DNA of 38,973 nt from Burkholderiales bacterium. GTDB lineage: Bacteria > Pseudomonadota > Gammaproteobacteria > Burkholderiales > SG8-41. The notes beneath the pieces were generated by a model that was not told the DNA's origin, searched no databases, and worked only from the letters and a program-made list of their open reading frames with translations. Shown piece after piece: positions 16,846-23,520 of the stretch (position 1 is the stretch's first letter; each line of letters begins with the position of its first letter). The stretch is taken from assembly GCA_022843705.1 (NCBI GenBank), contig JALHND010000016.1, positions 1-38,973 of the forward strand, read 5' to 3'. The position numbers were made by a program, and so were the translations under genes.

Positions 16846-17642
16846 CGTTGCTCCCGTGTTCCCGGAATGCGGTAGACGTAGAGCCGTCCCGCCCGGGCCT
16901 CCCCCAGCTCGATGACCGCCTCCGGCGCAACGCCGGGAACGGCAAAACTGTTGCTGACCAGCAGCGTGCCCGGACGCATCTCGGCCAGCACCTTGCGCCA
17001 CAGCCGCGCCATCGGCACCGGCGACAGATAGGCATAAGCCAGGTCGTATCCCGAAAGGTCCGCCGTCCAGAAATCGCCCCAGCGCAGGCTGCAACGCCCG
17101 CCGTGCGGCAGGCAGCGCAGCCACGCGGCCAGCCAGGGCAGCGGCGCATATTCGATGCCGTCGAAGCTGCCATCGCCGCGCACCGCGGCAAGCCGCGCGA
17201 TGACCTTGCCGTTGCCGCAGCCGAGATCGATCAGCCGCGGCCGGGGCGTTTCCGGCAGCAAGCCAGGCAGGGCATGCACCGCGGCATCGGCGGAGAAAAA
17301 CAGCGGCACCTGCGTACGGCCCACGCCCCAGTAACAGAGCAGCAGCAGCACGAAGGCACCGGGCGCCCAGCCCGGATGCAGGTCCGCCGCCAGCGCCAGT
17401 GCCAGCGCAGGCACGAACAGCAGGTTGATCGGCAGCCACCACGGCGCCAGTCCCAGCAGCAGGCCGCCGCCCGCGGCGAGCAGCGATTCCGCCGCCAGCC
17501 ACCAGGCCGTGCCATCGCCGCCGGCGAGCATCCAGGCCGGCGGCACGCACAAGGCATGCAGCAGCAGCGCGCGGGCGGCCGGCGGCCATCCCGCCGCCGG
17601 CCGCTCAGGAAGCGCTGCCGGCTGTCGCAGCATGTTCGACAT
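16842..17642 (-). CDS. Membrane-anchored class I SAM-dependent methyltransferase
   Basis: The 266-residue product has two parts. The first 115 residues are very hydrophobic, with probable membrane segments near 23-40, 46-66, 72-88 and 94-110. The second part is a Rossmann methyltransferase with motif I LIDLGCGNGKV (137-147), a motif II-like DGIEYAPLP (161-169), GDFWTADLSGYDLAYAYLSP (189-208) as motif IV, and LLVSNSFAVPG as post-motif V. The substrate is unknown. It is not CheR, having neither the CheR N-terminal helices nor the beta-subdomain. The start at 17642 overlaps the motB end by 38 bases and lacks a clear ribosome binding site; an ATG at 17633 is an alternative. It overlaps the HDOD start by ATGA, so the two are co-expressed. 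Confidence 0.75.
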   Translation of the reverse strand: MSNMLRQPAALPERPAAGWPPAARALLLHALCVPPAWMLAGGDGTAWWLAAESLLAAGGGLLLGLAPWWLPINLLFVPALALALAADLHPGWAPGAFVLLLLCYWGVGRTQVPLFFSADAAVHALPGLLPETPRPRLIDLGCGNGKVIARLAAVRGDGSFDGIEYAPLPWLAAWLRCLPHGGRCSLRWGDFWTADLSGYDLAYAYLSPVPMARLWRKVLAEMRPGTLLVSNSFAVPGVAPEAVIELGEARAGRLYVYRIPGTREQR

Positions 17643-18534
17643 GGACCGCCGGATTGGTTTCCGCAGGCGCGCCGTTGCGGTCGATCGCGTCCACGGCCTG
17701 CCTGTTCATGACGATCAGGCTGATCCGGCGGTTCAGCGGGTTGAAGGGATCATTGCGGTCCAGCGGCACCGCCGCGGCCATGCCGACCACGCGCACCAGG
17801 CGGCCGTCATCCATGCCGCCCTGGACCAGCACGCGGCGCGAGGCATTGGCGCGGTCGGCGGACAGTTCCCAGTTGCTGTAGCCGCGCTCGCCCGACGCGT
17901 AAGGCGTGGCGTCGGTGTGTCCGGAAATGCTCAGCTTGTTCTCGACGCCGTTCAGGGTGCGGCCAATCTCGAGCAGGATGTCACGTGTGTAGGGCTGCAG
18001 TTCGGCCCGTCCCGAGGCAAACATCGGACGGTTCTGCGCATCGACCACCTGGATGCGCAGGCCCTCGGTGGTGATGTCGATCAGCAGTTGCTCGCGGAAC
18101 TGGCGCAGCGCCGGGTTCCCGGCAATCGCCTTCTCGATGCGGCCCTTCAGGTCGTTCAGCTTCGCCTGTTCGCGTTTTTCGAGTTCGGCCTGTGCCGCCT
18201 TGATGTTGATCATGCGTTTTTCGGTGGGCAACTCTCCGCGCATGACCTGCCCCTCGCTGCGCGTGAGATCCCTGCCGCCGCCCTTGATGATGTGCGAGCT
18301 GTCGCCGGTGCCGCTGCCGCCGGCCATCGCGACCTTCAGCGGCGTGTTGAAGTAATCGGCGATCCCCTTGAGATCACCCTTCGCCGTGGAACCGAGAAGC
18401 CACATCAGCAGGAAAAAAGCCATCATCGCGGTGACGAAGTCGGCATAGGCGATTTTCCAGGCGCCGCCGTGGTGTCCGCCGCCGCCCTTCTTGATGCGCT
18501 TGACGATGATCGGTCTTTGCGAGTCGTCCGCCAT
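17605..18534 (-). CDS. motB: Flagellar stator protein MotB
   Basis: MotB anchors the stator to peptidoglycan and carries the proton-accepting Asp. The 309-residue product has a cationic N-terminus (VKRIKKGGGGHHGG), one transmembrane helix (about 28-48, YADFVTAMMAFFLLMWLLG) with Asp32 at the essential position, a plug/linker, and an OmpA-like peptidoglycan-binding domain from about 150 (ISGHTDATPYASGERGYSNW, then LSADRANASRRVLVQGG). The ATG at 18534 has AGGAGA upstream. It follows motA by 20 bases. Its 3' end is overlapped by the methyltransferase gene. Confidence 0.97.
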   Translation of the reverse strand: MADDSQRPIIVKRIKKGGGGHHGGAWKIAYADFVTAMMAFFLLMWLLGSTAKGDLKGIADYFNTPLKVAMAGGSGTGDSSHIIKGGGRDLTRSEGQVMRGELPTEKRMINIKAAQAELEKREQAKLNDLKGRIEKAIAGNPALRQFREQLLIDITTEGLRIQVVDAQNRPMFASGRAELQPYTRDILLEIGRTLNGVENKLSISGHTDATPYASGERGYSNWELSADRANASRRVLVQGGMDDGRLVRVVGMAAAVPLDRNDPFNPLNRRISLIVMNRQAVDAIDRNGAPAETNPAVHVEHAATAGSAS

Positions 18535-18554
18535 GGCTCAGTCTCCTGCCGGGA

Positions 18555-19406
18555 TCATTTGCGCTTGACGTGTTTTTCGAGCTCGGCAAACGACGGCCGC
18601 TCGGTCGAGTAGAGCACCTTGCGTCCGAACTCCACCGCCAGCGCCGGCGAATAACCGTTGAGGCTGGCGAGCAGCGTGACCTTGATGCACTGGAACATCT
18701 TGGTTGACTCGCCCAGCTTCTGCTCAAGCAGCGTCGCCAGAGGGCTGACAAAACCGTAGGCGAGCAGGATGCCGAGAAAGGTGCCGACCAGTGCGTGCGC
18801 AATCATGATGCCCAGTTCGGCCGGCGGTGCGCCGACCGAGCCCATGGTCTTGATGACGCCCATCACCGCGGCGACGATGCCGAAGGCCGGCAAACCGTCG
18901 CCGATGCGCGCCACCGCATGGATCGGGATCTCCCCCTCGTGGTGATGGGTCTCGATCTCGTTGTCCATCAGGTTCTCGATCTCGAAGGTATTCAGGTTCC
19001 CGCCGACCATCAGCCGCAGGTAATCGGTGATGAACTCCATCACGTGGTGGTCGTTGAGTACTCGCGGGTATTTCGCGAACAGGGGGCTCTGCTTCGGATT
19101 CTCCACGTCGTTTTCGATGGTCATCAGGCCTTCCTTGCGCACTTTCGCAAGGATGTCGTAGAGCAGGGCCATCAGGTCCATGTACACCGCCTTGGTGTAC
19201 CTGGAACCGCCCAGCGTCTTGGGCAGCACCTGCAGCGTGGCCTTGAGTGCCTTGCCGTTGTTGCCGACGACAAAGGCGCCGACCGCGGCCCCGCCGATCA
19301 TCAGCAGTTCCAGCGGCTGGAACAGTGCAGCCAGATGGCCGCCGGCCAGCGCGTAACCGCCAAGCACCGAACCGGTGACAACTATGTATCCGATGATGAC
19401 CAGCAC
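18555..19406 (-). CDS. motA: Flagellar stator protein MotA
   Basis: MotA is the ion-channel partner of MotB in the inner membrane. The 283-residue product begins at a GTG (19406) with GGGAGG about 9 bases upstream. The first two helices are MLVIIGYIVVTGSVLGGYAL (1-20) and ELLMIGGAAVGAFVVGNN (about 33-50). The cytoplasmic loop contains the charged torque region. Helix 3 has GLPAFGIVAAVMGVIKTMG and helix 4 IMIAHALVGTFLGILLAYGF, including the conserved prolines. It is followed closely by motB. A candidate sigma-28 promoter lies about 100 bases upstream. Confidence 0.97.
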   Translation of the reverse strand: MLVIIGYIVVTGSVLGGYALAGGHLAALFQPLELLMIGGAAVGAFVVGNNGKALKATLQVLPKTLGGSRYTKAVYMDLMALLYDILAKVRKEGLMTIENDVENPKQSPLFAKYPRVLNDHHVMEFITDYLRLMVGGNLNTFEIENLMDNEIETHHHEGEIPIHAVARIGDGLPAFGIVAAVMGVIKTMGSVGAPPAELGIMIAHALVGTFLGILLAYGFVSPLATLLEQKLGESTKMFQCIKVTLLASLNGYSPALAVEFGRKVLYSTERPSFAELEKHVKRK

Positions 19407-19461
19407 CGCGCACTGCCTCCCGTTCGTTTGCCTTCGCCGGGCGGCGGCGTGACACCGGGTC

Positions 19462-19480
19462 GCGCCCCCGCCGGGGGCGC
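19462..19480 (-). other. Perfect GC stem-loop in the motA leader
   Basis: GCGCCCCC-GCC-GGGGGCGC forms an 8-bp stem with a three-base loop, 56 bases before the motA start codon. It could slow transcription or shield the leader. No T-run follows. Regulatory meaning is unknown. Confidence 0.4.
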
Positions 19481-19507
19481 CTTCGCGGCACCCTCCCGAC
19501 AGGGGAA

Positions 19508-19535
19508 TTAACGGTCAAAACCGGGGGGTTCTTTA
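19508..19535 (-). promoter_or_regulatory. Candidate sigma-28 (FliA) promoter for motAB
   Basis: On the minus strand TAAAGAAC (19535-19528) and ACCGTTAA (19515-19508) are separated by 12 bases. The enteric FliA consensus is TAAAGTTT-N11-GCCGATAA; matches are 5 of 8 and 6 of 8, with a spacer one base longer than ideal. Transcription would start near 19500 and lead into motA. Enteric motAB is a class 3, sigma-28-dependent operon, so the location fits. It would separate motAB from flhDC transcription. Confidence 0.42.
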
Positions 19536-19555
19536 GCCGCGCCGGCAGGCGCGGC
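19536..19555 (-). terminator. Stem-loop directly after the flhC stop codon
   Basis: GCCGCGCC-TGCC-GGCGCGGC on the minus strand gives an 8-bp perfect stem with a four-base loop, two bases after the flhC stop. It is followed by TAAAGAACC rather than a T-run, so it may be a processing or stability hairpin or a partial terminator of the flhDC message. Confidence 0.4.
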
Positions 19556-19557
19556 GC

Positions 19558-20169
19558 TCAGGCGGCGACGGCCACCCGGCGGCGTGCTGGTGTCGCGGCA
19601 GCCGGCAACGGGACAAAGGTCCGCCGCTCGCCCAGCACGGCGAGGTCTTCCGCGGCCTTGCGGGTCTTGCCCGCGCGCGAGGGTACATTGCACAGTCCGC
19701 AGACGAAATCGTGGTGCAGGTCCATCGAGTGCACCACGTAATGGCCGCCGCACTGGGTGCAGCGCGCGGTGTCGAGCATCTTCGCATCGAGGAAACGCAC
19801 CAGGCTCCAGGCACGCGTGAAGGACAGCGCGGCTTCCAGCTGGTGCACATGCAGGTGTTCGAGGTAAAGCCGGTACGCCGTCATCATCGCCTCGATGCCG
19901 CGCGAGGGCGTGTTGACGGTGATGAAGCGGTAGATGTCGGTGAAGAGGGAGGCATGGATGTTCGGCATCCAGCTCATGAACCAGTCGGTGGAAAACGGCA
20001 GCATGCCCTTGGGAGGCGACATGCCTTTCACTTCCTTGTAGAGCTTGAGCAGGCGCTCCCGGCTGAGGGTCGTTTCGGCCTCAAGCACCTGCAGGCGCGC
20101 GCCGAGCCGCACCATCTCCGCGGCAAGCTGGACCTGCCGCGCGTCTGTCACCACACTCTTGTTCCGCAT
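19558..20169 (-). CDS. flhC: Flagellar master transcriptional activator FlhC
   Basis: FlhC forms the FlhD4C2 complex that activates class 2 flagellar operons. At 203 residues it is close to the enteric length. Zinc-binding cysteines are at 137, 140, 157 and 160 (CTQC and CGLC), the same numbering as in E. coli FlhC. Other family segments are LVRFLDAKMLDTARC and the N-terminal RLGARLQVLEAETTLSRERL. The ATG at 20169 has GGGGAG upstream. It follows flhD by 51 bases in the usual order. The last 35 residues are Ala/Arg-rich and probably flexible. Confidence 0.96.
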   Translation of the reverse strand: MRNKSVVTDARQVQLAAEMVRLGARLQVLEAETTLSRERLLKLYKEVKGMSPPKGMLPFSTDWFMSWMPNIHASLFTDIYRFITVNTPSRGIEAMMTAYRLYLEHLHVHQLEAALSFTRAWSLVRFLDAKMLDTARCTQCGGHYVVHSMDLHHDFVCGLCNVPSRAGKTRKAAEDLAVLGERRTFVPLPAAATPARRRVAVAA

Positions 20170-20220
20170 GCTCTGTCTCCCCTGTCAATGTCGGTACGTC
20201 GGCTTCCGGCTGGCACCGGC

Positions 20221-20538
20221 TCAGGCAAGCCCGGCGGCCGGCTGGCCGGCCATCAGCACCGCGGCATGGGAAGAGGCCATCAGCTTGTTCTTGCCGTATT
20301 CGGTGACCATGTTCATGATCAGGCGGTCATCGAGGCGGAAACGGCAGAGCAGCATGTTCGAAGTCGCCATCTTCAGGATCTGGCCCGGGGTCAGGGACTC
20401 GAGAATGTCGGCCACGTCCTGGCTGACACCGAGGCGGAACATCGCGGCCACCTTGTCGGTCTTGATCATCTGCTGGGCCAGCAGCATGTAACCCAGGTTG
20501 GCTTCGCGAATCTCTTCCATCAGTTTTTCCGTATCCAT
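20221..20538 (-). CDS. flhD: Flagellar master transcriptional regulator FlhD
   Basis: FlhD is the partner of FlhC at the top of the flagellar hierarchy. The true start is the ATG at 20538 (MDTEKLMEEIREANLGYMLL), with AGGAGA upstream; this gives 105 residues, in the family range. The same frame is open further upstream, but that part has no FlhD similarity. Conserved features are LAQQMIKTDKVAAMFRLGVS (24-43) and LESLTPGQILKMATSNMLLC (49-68), followed by RFRLDD. The 225-base gap to the next gene upstream should hold the promoter. Confidence 0.96.
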   Translation of the reverse strand: MDTEKLMEEIREANLGYMLLAQQMIKTDKVAAMFRLGVSQDVADILESLTPGQILKMATSNMLLCRFRLDDRLIMNMVTEYGKNKLMASSHAAVLMAGQPAAGLA

Positions 20539-20763
20539 GACCGTTCTCCTGTTTGTGTATGGCGTTGACTTCGTGTTTTGTCTGACAACGGCGCCATTGT
20601 GCAGCGGTCGTACGGAAAACTTGAGTGGGTGTCTTCTGAAAGAGACGTGAGTACGGCGGCAGGTGGTTTGTAGGAGTTTTTCTGACAAGGATCGCCGCCG
20701 GAAACGCGGCAGCGTGCCAAATATCACGTCCGATCAACGCCTTGACGTGCAGCAGTTCACGCT
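20539..20763 (-). promoter_or_regulatory. flhD upstream region with a repeated TCTGACAA element
   Basis: This 225-base gap has no gene. On the plus strand TTTTGTCTGACAAC (20575-20588) and GTTTTTCTGACAAGG (20676-20690) carry the same TCTGACAA core exactly 100 bases apart (20581-20588 and 20681-20688); on the transcribed strand each reads TTGTCAGA followed by an A-rich stretch. They could bind a regulator of flhDC, or the TTGTCA parts could serve as -35 elements. No clear -10 at standard spacing was found. Confidence 0.35.
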
Positions 20764-22500
20764 TCAGCGGGGCTGCCGGGATCCCGACTTATCCACAGTG
20801 CGGCAAGCCATGAAGCCCGGCACGTCGGCGGCTGCCACCGGCGCGCTGAAAAAAAAGCCCTGCGCGCTGCCGCAGCCCTGCTCGCGCAGGCGGGCCGCCT
20901 GCGCCGCGTTCTCCACGCCCTCGGCAAGAACCGACAGGCCGAGGCTGCGGCCGATGTCGATGATGGCACGCACGATCGCCGCATCGCGCGCGTCGCCGAT
21001 GATGCCGGCGACAAAACTGCTGTCAATCTTCAGCACATCGACGGGAAAATGCTTGAGGTAGCCGAGCGAGGAGCAACCGAGGCCGAAATCGCCGACCGCA
21101 ATGCGCACGCCGGTCCGCTTGAGGATCCCCAGCGTGTGCATCGCCTCCCCGGCGTCGCGCACCAGCACCGATTCGGATACCTCGAGAATCACGCATTGCG
21201 GATCGACACGGGACTCGCCGAGGATGCGCGACAGCGCAGGCTGACGGAAGCGGGATGCGGAGATGTTCACCGACACGCCCAGTCCCGCGCAGCCGGTCGC
21301 ATGCCAGGCCGCTGCCTGCCTGCAGGCTTCCTGCAATACCCATTCACCGGCACGCCCGCCCGCGCCGGGATCTTCGGCGAGGGCAGCCAGTCGTTCCGGT
21401 GAAATCAGCCCCAGCTCCGGATGCTGCCAGCGGGCCAGCGCCTGCATCGCGATGACCCCGCCGCTGTCCAGCGCGATAACCGGCTGATAGGCGAGCTGCA
21501 ACTGTGCCTGCGTGTCACCGCCAAGCACCGCGCTGCGCCCGGCATCATCTTCCATCCCCTTGAAATAGAACAGGAAACCGTTGCGGCCCAGGAGTTGCCG
21601 GCAATGAAACATCGCGGTCTCCGCATGACGCATCAGTTCATCCGGTACGATGCCGTCCTCCGGCGCCACGCTGACCCCCATGCTCGAGGCCAGCTGCAGC
21701 TGCAGCCCGCCATGCGCGCTGCATTCGGCGAGCATGTCTATCGTCTGTTGCGCGAAGGACTGCACCGCCTGCAGCGTCGAAAATCCGCCGCGCACCAGCA
21801 CAAAGCGGTCACCATCGAGCCTCGACACCAGGGTTTCCGTCGCTCCCGCACGCAAGCGCCGCCCAATCTGCGCCAGCAAGCGGTCGGCGGCCGCGTCACC
21901 GAAGGTCTGGTTGACCCGCGCAAGGCGCGCGAAGTCGATGAAACAGACCGCGACATGTTCGTCCGCGCGGATGGCTGCGAGGCGTTGCGCCACGCGCCGC
22001 ATGAACAGCGCGCGGCCCGGCAGGCCGGTGATCCGGTCATACTCGTCCAGGCGCAACAGCTTGCCGGCTGCGGTATCCGGCGCAGCGCAAAGGGCCTGCT
22101 CCATTGCCGGCACCAGTTCGCCGAAATGCCCCTTGGTGATGCAGCTCCGCGCCCCGTCGCGGCATGCCGCAGCAGCCGCCTGGTCGCTGATGCAGCCGGA
22201 ATAGATGATGAACGGGATGTTGCGTCCGCTCTGGTGCAGCACCTGCAGCGCCGAAGATGAACTGAATCCGGGCATCACGTGGTCGGAGATCACGATGTCC
22301 CATTCCGCAGCGAACAGTGCATCCCTCATCGCCGCCGCGCTGTCGACACGCTGGTGGATGATGCGGCGTCCCGCGCGGGCAAGTTGCGCCGCGAGCAGCG
22401 CGGCATCGTTCTCGCTGTCCTCGACAATCAGCACGCGCAGCATCGCGGAGGGCCGCGGTTCCGCCGCGGCGTTGTCGATTTTTTGATGTTGTTCGGTCAT
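20764..22500 (-). CDS. REC-GGDEF-EAL protein with degenerate cyclase and phosphodiesterase sites
   Basis: The 578-residue product (ATG at 22500; a GTG at 22530 is possible) has a receiver domain (about 20-135) with acidic pair Glu27-Asp28, phosphoacceptor Asp73, Ser101 and Lys123 all in place. A GGDEF domain (about 150-315) follows, in which the signature reads DGDRF (229-233) instead of GGDEF. The EAL domain (about 333-565) has QAL (353-355) instead of EAL and GDFG (470-473) instead of DDFG, while Asn412, Glu440, Lys491 and Glu527 remain. Neither cyclic-di-GMP synthesis nor hydrolysis is expected; binding or a protein-protein role is. It is transcribed toward flhD and could act on FlhDC, as the degenerate EAL protein YdiV does in enterics (inference). 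Confidence 0.85.
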   Translation of the reverse strand: MTEQHQKIDNAAAEPRPSAMLRVLIVEDSENDAALLAAQLARAGRRIIHQRVDSAAAMRDALFAAEWDIVISDHVMPGFSSSSALQVLHQSGRNIPFIIYSGCISDQAAAAACRDGARSCITKGHFGELVPAMEQALCAAPDTAAGKLLRLDEYDRITGLPGRALFMRRVAQRLAAIRADEHVAVCFIDFARLARVNQTFGDAAADRLLAQIGRRLRAGATETLVSRLDGDRFVLVRGGFSTLQAVQSFAQQTIDMLAECSAHGGLQLQLASSMGVSVAPEDGIVPDELMRHAETAMFHCRQLLGRNGFLFYFKGMEDDAGRSAVLGGDTQAQLQLAYQPVIALDSGGVIAMQALARWQHPELGLISPERLAALAEDPGAGGRAGEWVLQEACRQAAAWHATGCAGLGVSVNISASRFRQPALSRILGESRVDPQCVILEVSESVLVRDAGEAMHTLGILKRTGVRIAVGDFGLGCSSLGYLKHFPVDVLKIDSSFVAGIIGDARDAAIVRAIIDIGRSLGLSVLAEGVENAAQAARLREQGCGSAQGFFFSAPVAAADVPGFMACRTVDKSGSRQPR

Positions 22501-22533
22501 GTGCGGTCGCCAGCAAGCGGCCCGCGACACGCG

Positions 22534-22554
22534 CGGGACAGACAGTTTGTCCCG
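22534..22554. promoter_or_regulatory. Inverted repeat upstream of the REC-GGDEF-EAL gene
   Basis: CGGGACA and TGTCCCG are perfect 7-bp arms around seven bases, 34 bases before the start codon of the gene. Further partial pairing (ACACG with CGTGT) extends the dyad with a three-base bulge. It may be an operator or a leader stem-loop. The binding protein is unknown. Confidence 0.35.
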
Positions 22555-22567
22555 TGTTAACGGCAGG

Positions 22568-22596
22568 AAAAGGCCCCGGCTGTAGGGCTCAGGGCC
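22568..22596 (-). terminator. Possible intrinsic terminator after the small lipoprotein gene
   Basis: Read on the minus strand, GGCCC (22596-22592) pairs with GGGCC (22576-22572), followed immediately by TTTT. The stem is only 5 bp with a long loop, so it is weak. It lies 22 bases after the stop of the minus-strand lipoprotein gene, where a transcript end is expected. Confidence 0.33.
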
Positions 22597-22617
22597 GCGG
22601 AAATGCCGGAGGCGCCG

Positions 22618-22866
22618 TCACTTCCTGCGACAGGCGCTGCGGCCGTCGTTCCAGCCCATCATGTAGTCCGCATCCTCGCGGAAACGCCGCTCGTCGCGGC
22701 GCTGCGCGCCCTCTGCCGAAGTGCAGCCGTCGGCATGGCCCTGGCGGAATGCCGGCGAATAACCGGCGAGGTTGAACCGCGGCTTCTGCGGCGGCGGACT
22801 GCCGCAGGCGGCCAGCAACAGCGCCGCGAACAGCAGCGCACCCGTTTTCGGGAAAACGCCGCTCAT
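22618..22866 (-). CDS. Small lipoprotein of unknown function
   Basis: An 82-residue protein with a lipoprotein signal (GALLFAALLLAACGS, lipidated Cys21). The mature part is short and charged, with GYSPAFRQGHADGCTSAEGA near 35-54 and YMMGWNDGRSACRRK at the end. The pattern of Gly-His-x-x-Gly-Cys followed later by a second Cys suggests a disulfide. The start overlaps the stop of the glycine-zipper gene by four bases (ATGA), so the two are co-translated and possibly both controlled by the sigma-54 promoter upstream. I do not recognise the family with certainty. Confidence 0.75.
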   Translation of the reverse strand: MSGVFPKTGALLFAALLLAACGSPPPQKPRFNLAGYSPAFRQGHADGCTSAEGAQRRDERRFREDADYMMGWNDGRSACRRK

Positions 22867-23429
22867 CCTGCAGGCACCGGGCGGCCGTCGCGGATCCTCA
22901 CCCGCTGGCCGACACCGACATCGGCATTGGCCGTCGTGAATGTCCGCAGGCTGCGGTCATCCATGCGCACGCGGATTTCGTAATGCAGGTTTTTTTTCAT
23001 GTTTTTCTCGAGTTCATGTCCGGCATAGGCGCCGGCTCCGGCACCGACCACGGTCATCGCCGTACGCCCGCTCCCGCCGCCAACCTGGTTGCCGAGTATG
23101 CCACCGACCACGCCGCCGGCCACCGCACCGACGCCGGTGCCCTGTCCCGCGGTTTGAACCCTGCGCACTGACTCGACCACACCGCAGGCGGTGCAGGCGG
23201 CAGCCGCTGTTTGCGCGGCGCTGCTCCGCGCGGCAGGCGCCTGGCCCTGCAGTGCCGGCTGATTCGCGGCGGTCTGTGACTGCGCAACCGGCAGCAGTCC
23301 GGTCATCGCGGCAATGCCCAGCATGCTGGCGATGATCACCGCAATCCCGGCGATCAGCAGCGTCGGATAAAGCAGCGCCGGCACATTGCGCGTGGCCGGT
23401 GCCGGTTGTGTGTTGTGGATCGTGCTCAT
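22863..23429 (-). CDS. Glycine-zipper outer-membrane-type protein (SlyB / 17-kDa antigen-like)
   Basis: Start set at the ATG at 23429 (MSTIHNTQPAP), with GGGAGACGAGG upstream, giving 188 residues. An N-terminal transmembrane helix lies near 20-48 (LLYPTLLIAGIAVIIASMLG). An Ala/Gln-rich linker follows, then CTACGVVESVRRVQ near 80-93. The glycine zipper (GTGVGAVAGGVVGGILGNQV, near 98-117) continues as GGGSGRTAMTVVGAGAGAYA. The C-terminal part has YEIRVRMDDRSLRTFTTAN. The zipper plus this C-terminal segment is typical of the Rickettsia 17-kDa surface antigen/SlyB group linked to envelope integrity. Here the N-terminus is a membrane anchor rather than a lipobox. A sigma-54 promoter lies about 55 bases upstream of the start. 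Confidence 0.83.
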   Translation of the reverse strand: MSTIHNTQPAPATRNVPALLYPTLLIAGIAVIIASMLGIAAMTGLLPVAQSQTAANQPALQGQAPAARSSAAQTAAAACTACGVVESVRRVQTAGQGTGVGAVAGGVVGGILGNQVGGGSGRTAMTVVGAGAGAYAGHELEKNMKKNLHYEIRVRMDDRSLRTFTTANADVGVGQRVRIRDGRPVPAG

Positions 23430-23495
23430 GGCCTCGTCTCCCGTCGAAAATCCGGGTGGACCGGCGCTGCCGGTGACCACCGCAGGATTGCTTTC

Positions 23496-23510
23496 GCAAG
23501 AGCAATGCCA
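23496..23510 (-). promoter_or_regulatory. Sigma-54 promoter for the glycine-zipper/lipoprotein operon
   Basis: The minus strand reads TGGCATTGCTCTTGC (23510-23496), with GG and GC separated by exactly ten bases, close to the consensus TGGCACG-N4-TTGCW. Transcription would begin near 23484, leaving a leader of about 55 bases with a ribosome binding site before the ATG at 23429. The next gene encodes a sigma-54-dependent activator, which supports the call. The upstream side is AT-rich. Confidence 0.6.
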
Positions 23511-23520
23511 GAAAAAATTA

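Noticed and set aside
16846-17589. N-terminal extension of the HDOD frame into the methyltransferase region
   Set aside because: The upstream part is an Arg/Ala-rich alternative frame of the methyltransferase gene; the ATG at 16845 has a ribosome binding site and starts a complete HDOD protein.
16842-17642. CheR chemotaxis methyltransferase
   Set aside because: The protein has a hydrophobic N-terminal half and lacks the CheR helical domain and beta-subdomain; only the SAM-binding fold is shared.
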